Positions 6,717 to 7,424 of a DNA stretch of 7,424 nucleotides are shown here, in pieces (position 1 is the stretch's first letter; each line of letters starts with the position of its first letter). The position numbers and the translations under genes are program-made. Below the pieces are notes generated by a model. It was given only the letters and a program-made list of their open reading frames with translations. It did not search any database and was not told the DNA's origin. Source of the stretch: Gammaproteobacteria bacterium (GTDB taxonomy: Bacteria; Pseudomonadota; Gammaproteobacteria; Natronospirales; REEB76); the NCBI GenBank assembly GCA_028871235.1, contig JAGWNO010000101.1:1-7424 (forward strand), given 5' to 3'.

Positions 6717-7424
6717 ATGAACACCAAGAAGCGGAAAACAATCTACGACGCTTTAGGGCGTGAACCCGTTCATCCATTCCCAGCTCGCATGGCGCCAGAT
6801 ATCGTTCTCCAGGTCCTTGGCAATTCAAAAAAACCTCTTCGCGTGCTGGATCCAATGATGGGTTCCGGAACGGTTCTCGCGGTTGCCCGGGCGCGAGGAC
6901 ACAAGGCATTTGGTGTCGATATAGATCCATTAGCTGTATTGATAGCAAAGGTGTGGACCACCACAATCGACCCGGACGAAGTACACCGTTCCGCAAAGAT
7001 TGTAATGATTCAAGCGTCGGCTGCATTCAAGGAACTCAGTGTTCGGAATGCATATCCCCGCAATGCAGATAGCTCGACTAGGGAGTTCGTTAGATATTGG
7101 TTTGACAATCACGCGCGCAGGCAATTGGCAGCTCTCGCAAACTGCATTAGCAGAGTTAGAAATAGGGACGTGCGAGACGTTCTGTGGTGTGCTTTCTCGC
7201 GATTAATTATCGTTAAACAAGCTGGCGCTTCTTTGGCGATGGATCTAGCCCACAGTCGACCGCACAAGGCATTTTCGGTAGCGCCTGCCAAGCCATTCGA
7301 TAAGTTCATTGGCGCCGTCGATCGAGTCCTCGCGAACTGTATACAGCCATCAGAGAGGGATCGTGGTCCAGCTACAACGGTCAAGACAGGCGATGCTAGA
7401 AACCTGCGATTCCAACCTTCATCG
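6717..7424 (+). CDS. SAM-dependent DNA methyltransferase, N-terminal part (N6/N4 type likely)
   Basis: The frame stays open from ATG 6717 to the window edge (236 codons, no stop) and begins a DNA modification methylase. HPFPARMAP at residues 19-27 resembles the conserved start of many N6-adenine/N4-cytosine methylases. DPMMGSGT at 45-52 is motif I, the SAM-binding loop, and GVDIDPLA at 66-73 carries the acidic residues that hold the SAM ribose. A helical stretch follows, with an SRPHKAF piece, then TGDARNL at about 224-230, after which the catalytic PPY motif would be expected; it lies beyond the window. GGGAA at 6707-6711 precedes the ATG by 5 bases; GTG 6705 is an alternative, with an in-frame stop at 6687. 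GC content is near 50% in sampled lines against 62-78% in the core genes, and ATA, TTA, AGA and AGG codons are more frequent, suggesting transfer. A restriction or defence partner may lie downstream. Confidence 0.8.
   Translation, partial: MNTKKRKTIYDALGREPVHPFPARMAPDIVLQVLGNSKKPLRVLDPMMGSGTVLAVARARGHKAFGVDIDPLAVLIAKVWTTTIDPDEVHRSAKIVMIQASAAFKELSVRNAYPRNADSSTREFVRYWFDNHARRQLAALANCISRVRNRDVRDVLWCAFSRLIIVKQAGASLAMDLAHSRPHKAFSVAPAKPFDKFIGAVDRVLANCIQPSERDRGPATTVKTGDARNLRFQPSS

Overview
The window is a conserved chromosomal block from a GC-rich gammaproteobacterium, followed at its right edge by what looks like acquired DNA. The beta subunit (AtpD) carries the gamma-type sequence FVDNIYRYTLAGTEVS and reads close to the Escherichia coli protein as I recall it. 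The gene order atpA-atpG-atpD-atpC-glmU-glmS, all on the + strand, is also the E. coli order. I cannot place the organism below class level from this sequence.

Layout: the last 61 codons of atpA (1-188); atpG (242-1102); atpD (1211-2608); atpC (2630-3058); glmU (3138-4502); glmS (4648-6474); a 242-base gap with inverted repeats (6475-6716); and the first 236 codons of a SAM-dependent DNA methyltransferase (6717 to the window end). The atp genes encode the F1 part of ATP synthase. GlmS makes glucosamine-6-phosphate, and GlmU carries out the last two steps to UDP-GlcNAc, the precursor of peptidoglycan and lipopolysaccharide. Every core gene is full length (atpA is only cut by the window edge) and keeps its key catalytic residues.

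Two things are not ordinary. First, three of the gaps (atpA-atpG, atpG-atpD, glmU-glmS) contain a degenerate 7-base tandem repeat. Two copies are two-armed: GTRCTGN heptamers, an AT-rich centre with GATTTTT, then complementary NCRGYAC heptamers. The third copy is a single arm. Each lies within 15 bases of the upstream stop codon. They look like a dispersed intergenic element family rather than terminators.

Second, the 3' end of glmS is the classical Tn7 attachment site. Just 21-26 bases past its stop codon the sequence resembles a Tn7 right end: TGTGGTGTGAGAATAAAG matches my recollection of the Tn7R tip at 14 of 18 positions, and GAATAAAG recurs 20 bases further on, the spacing of TnsB sites. 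Beyond it the GC content falls to about 50% in sampled lines and a DNA methyltransferase begins, a gene type common in restriction-modification or defence cargo. No transposase is visible, because the window ends inside the methyltransferase. A Tn7-like island, possibly a remnant or a nested insertion, is therefore a supported hypothesis but not a proven one.
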